This document shows, in pieces, positions 61,716 to 64,000 of a DNA stretch of 64,000 bases. The stretch is from NCBI GenBank assembly GCA_024687205.1, contig JAILES010000041.1, forward strand, positions 62,001 to 126,000, in the 5' to 3' direction. The first letter of the stretch is position 1. Each line of letters starts with the position of its first letter. The position numbers were made by a program, and so were the translations under genes. The notes beneath the pieces are model-generated. The model was not told the DNA's origin and ran no database searches. It saw only the letters and a program-made list of their open reading frames with translations. This DNA comes from Lachnospiraceae bacterium (GTDB taxonomy: Bacteria > Bacillota > Clostridia > Lachnospirales > Lachnospiraceae).

Positions 61716-63710
61716 TCATAACCTCTTTACAAACAGTGCACGGATGGAATTGAGTACGGCGAGTACCATGACACCGGTATCCGCAAATATTGCAAGCCAC
61801 ATGTTGGCAAAGCCCAGGGCGCCGAGTATCAGGCAGATGAACTTGATGCCGATGGCAAACCAGATGTTCTCGTATACTATGCGCATGCATTTCCGGGAAA
61901 TGCGGATGGCTTTGGAGATCTTACGGGGATCATCATCCATAAGGACTATGTCGGCAGCTTCTATTGCGGCATCGCTTCCGAGGGCACCCATGGCAATGCC
62001 TATGTCTGCACGCGACAGTACCGGAGCATCATTGATGCCGTCACCGACGAAAGCAAGCAGCTCTTTGTCTCTTTTTTCTTTAAGCAGCTGTTCCACATAA
62101 TTTACCTTATCTTCGGGCAGCAGCTCGGAGTGTACTTCGTCTATGCCTATCTCGGCAGCAACCTCATCGGCTACGTTCTTCGTGTCACCGGTGAGCATCA
62201 CGCTGCGGCGTATCCCGCTTTTCTTAAGGCTTGATATTGCTTCTTTTGAGCCGGGTTTTATCACATCGGAAATCACAAGGTGACCGACATATTCGCCGTC
62301 CATGGCCACATGTACCACAGTACCGTGATCCCCCTCGCATTCTTTATAGGAAATACCGTTATCCTTCATAAGCCTGGTATTTCCCAGCAGAAGCTTTTTA
62401 TCGTCTACGATTGCGCTTATGCCGCCTCCGGGCAGTTCCTTTACACTGCTGACACGGTCGCGCGAAATGCTGTGCTTGTATTTGCTGCTCTCAGGAGTCC
62501 TGACAGGTATAGCCTCGCCGGTATTGACATCTATCTGCCATACCAGACCGTCAAGCCAGGCTTTCTGTATACTTCTGGATATCGGATGTGAGGAAAAGCA
62601 TTCCGCATGTGCGGCATAATCCAGCAGGCTCAAGGATTCCATGGTTCCGTGATGGATGGCACTGACTTCGAAGATACCCATTGTCATGGTACCGGTCTTG
62701 TCAAAAGCCACGATGCCTGTTTTTGAAAGTGCTTCAAGATAATTGGATCCTTTTACAAGTATGCCTTCCCGGCTGGCACCTCCGATACCTGCGAAAAAGC
62801 TTAAGGGTATCGAGATCACAAGTGCGCAGGGGCAGCTGATGACAAGAAAAGTAAGTGCCCTGTATACCCAGTTACTGAAGACGGGAGGCTTGCCGAGTAT
62901 CAGTAGCACCAGAGGCGGCAGCAGTGCAAGCGTAAGTGCGCAGATACAGACCACCGGAGTATAATACTTTGCAAATTTAGTGATAAAGTTTTCGGAGGAA
63001 GATTTCTGGGAGGAAGAGTTTTCTACCAGTTCCAGTATCTTGGATACGGTGGATTCGCCGAATTCTTTTTCCGTTTTTATCTTTATCACGCCGGTCATAT
63101 TAATGCAGCCGCTGATGACTTCATCGCCGCAGATCACATCTCTCGGACGGCTCTCACCTGTCAGTGCGCTGGTGTTTAAGCTGGAATCACCTTCAACAAT
63201 GACACCGTCGATGGGGATCTTCTCGCCGGGACGGACTACGATGACGGTACCGATCGCCACCTCATCCGGATACACCTGTTTGAGCTCGCCATCTTCTTCA
63301 ATGTTTGCATAGTCGGGACGTATATCCATCAGCTCAGATATGTTTTTCCTGCTCTTGCCTACTGCATAGCTCTGGAAGAGCTCACCGATCTGATACAGCA
63401 GCATGACCATGACAGCCTCTGAGTATTCGCCGCTGCCCTCATAGAGAGCAATGGCAAATGCACCTATGGTAGCAACGGACATAAGGAAGTTTTCATCAAA
63501 TATCTGGCGGTTCAGTATCCCCTTAAATGATTTTCTGAGTATATCCCAGCCTATGATAAAGTAGGGGACCAGATAGATAAACGCCCAGCACAGTGAAGGG
63601 ATCTTTGCGTCCTCACCTTCGCCGAAGGCTTCATAAGCAAAATGCAGGAGCACCACCAGCACTGCGGTGATGATGATGCGTACCAGCATTTTTTTCTGTT
63701 TCTTATTCAT
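61716..63710 (-). CDS. Heavy-metal P1B-type ATPase (Zn/Cd/Pb export, CadA/ZntA-like)
   Basis: A 664-residue membrane pump. It has about eight helices with the metal-binding CPC at residues 293-295 (ISCPCALVISIP), the TGES phosphatase motif in ALTGESRP, phosphorylated Asp337 in AFDKTGTMTMG, the SHPIS motif (HP-type class mark), GDGINDAP and a C-terminal DTGVMVLAVLNSIRA whose Asp is typical of Zn/Cd pumps (class IB-2). Unlike many relatives it has no N-terminal HMA domain; that domain is encoded by the small gene just upstream. Operon: HMA protein, ATPase, ArsR. Confidence 0.95.
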   Translation of the reverse strand: MNKKQKKMLVRIIITAVLVVLLHFAYEAFGEGEDAKIPSLCWAFIYLVPYFIIGWDILRKSFKGILNRQIFDENFLMSVATIGAFAIALYEGSGEYSEAVMVMLLYQIGELFQSYAVGKSRKNISELMDIRPDYANIEEDGELKQVYPDEVAIGTVIVVRPGEKIPIDGVIVEGDSSLNTSALTGESRPRDVICGDEVISGCINMTGVIKIKTEKEFGESTVSKILELVENSSSQKSSSENFITKFAKYYTPVVCICALTLALLPPLVLLILGKPPVFSNWVYRALTFLVISCPCALVISIPLSFFAGIGGASREGILVKGSNYLEALSKTGIVAFDKTGTMTMGIFEVSAIHHGTMESLSLLDYAAHAECFSSHPISRSIQKAWLDGLVWQIDVNTGEAIPVRTPESSKYKHSISRDRVSSVKELPGGGISAIVDDKKLLLGNTRLMKDNGISYKECEGDHGTVVHVAMDGEYVGHLVISDVIKPGSKEAISSLKKSGIRRSVMLTGDTKNVADEVAAEIGIDEVHSELLPEDKVNYVEQLLKEKRDKELLAFVGDGINDAPVLSRADIGIAMGALGSDAAIEAADIVLMDDDPRKISKAIRISRKCMRIVYENIWFAIGIKFICLILGALGFANMWLAIFADTGVMVLAVLNSIRALFVKRL

Positions 63711-63752
63711 TACAATAGTACCTCTGCCTATTATTTGATACCCTTAGCGGGA

Positions 63753-63971
63753 TCACAGATATATCTCGCAGTCGTCCTCAACCTTTTTGCAGTTCTTGAG
63801 CACTTCCTGCATCACGGCTTTCTCATCGGAACCTTCTTCAAATTCCACGTTCATCTTCAGTGTCATGAAATTTACCGTTACTGCCTTGACACCCGCAGTC
63901 TTTGCAGCAGCCTCTTCCATTTTGTTTGCACAGTTAGCGCAGTCCACTTCGATATTGTACGATTTTCTCAT
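63753..63971 (-). CDS. Small heavy-metal-associated (HMA) domain protein
   Basis: A 72-residue HMA-fold protein: YNIEVDCANCANKMEEAA carries the CxxC metal-binding pair, followed by GVKAVTVNFMTLKMNVEFEEG. It is equivalent to the N-terminal domain that the neighbouring ATPase lacks, so it likely delivers or senses Zn/Cd for the pump. The acidic C-terminus EDDCEIYL with an extra Cys is unusual. AGGAGG is 9 bases before the ATG. The operon promoter lies at or beyond the window end. Confidence 0.92.
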   Translation of the reverse strand: MRKSYNIEVDCANCANKMEEAAAKTAGVKAVTVNFMTLKMNVEFEEGSDEKAVMQEVLKNCKKVEDDCEIYL

Positions 63972-64000
63972 TTTATAAATCCTCCTGTTGATATAATGAT

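Noticed and set aside
61714..61890. N-terminal extension of the ArsR frame (His/Cys-rich, could look like a metal-binding domain)
   Set aside because: It is the antisense-phase reading of the ATPase 3' end; a ribosome binding site and family length place the start at 61713.
1..64000. tRNA, rRNA or riboswitch candidates
   Set aside because: None of the intergenic spaces shows a cloverleaf, T-loop GTTCGANTC with a matching acceptor stem, or a known riboswitch core that I could recognise by eye.

Overview
The window looks like a chromosomal segment of a gut or rumen Lachnospiraceae-type Firmicute (Clostridia). The reasons are AGGAGG-type ribosome binding sites, frequent GTG/TTG starts, sigma-A promoters with 16-18 bp spacers, Bce-like ABC/two-component modules, GPH symporter/GH36 sugar genes and very large Ig-like secreted proteins. 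No rRNA, tRNA, CRISPR array, transposase or phage structural gene was seen.

Layout. 1-2.9 kb: the 3' end of galactokinase, then a leftward operon of an Ldh2-type dehydrogenase and glycerol kinase. 2.9-7.6 kb: an alpha/beta hydrolase facing a leftward pair of ABC exporter half-transporters. 7.7-8.2 kb: a frameshifted remnant resembling a PBECR-type phage nuclease domain. 8.3-18.2 kb: a possible LytTR tandem operator and promoter, then a 3259-residue secreted protein. 18.3-19.7 kb: a YjdI/YjdJ-like ferredoxin-acetyltransferase fusion and a tRNA-dihydrouridine synthase. 19.7-29.4 kb: a leftward Gfo/Idh/MocA oxidoreductase, then a rightward run of Na/Ca antiporter, GPH sugar symporter, GH36 alpha-galactosidase and a three-gene ABC-2 exporter. 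29.4-31.9 kb: a GH2 glycosidase.

31.9-35.8 kb is an accessory island. Two copies of a complex folded repeat, each made of two opposed ~185 bp palindromic units, flank an ADP-ribosyltransferase-like DUF3990 toxin, its HTH partner and an orphan solute-binding lipoprotein. 36.0-45.8 kb holds two complete ABC/two-component antimicrobial-peptide-response modules. 45.8-49.5 kb is a VTC-type polyphosphate polymerase module (VTC domain, DUF4956, surface beta-helix protein, DUF202). 49.5-55.6 kb holds an acyl-CoA synthetase, a Lys/Ala-rich histone H1-like gene, glycogen phosphorylase and 4-alpha-glucanotransferase. 55.6-57.8 kb has a CYTH phosphatase, an ECF sigma factor, its likely anti-sigma and an XRE regulator. 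57.9-61.4 kb is a CAP-domain secreted protein. 61.4-64 kb is a leftward heavy-metal export operon (HMA protein, P-type ATPase, ArsR).

Most unusual points. (1) The histone-like gene ends in a classical A_AAA_AAG slippery heptamer directly followed by TAA. The glycogen phosphorylase lies in the -1 frame, has no usable start codon of its own, and its family-like N-terminus continues from the slip point, so a frameshifted fusion is predicted. A terminator-like hairpin inside the phosphorylase 5' coding region could couple frameshifting to transcription. (2) The paired repeats have conserved shoulders, hypervariable but still palindromic cores and compensatory changes between copies, which points to a selected or mobilised fold. 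(3) The giant surface gene has two LytTR-like 9-mers exactly 21 bp apart just upstream of its promoter. All function calls come from reading the sequence; no database search was run.
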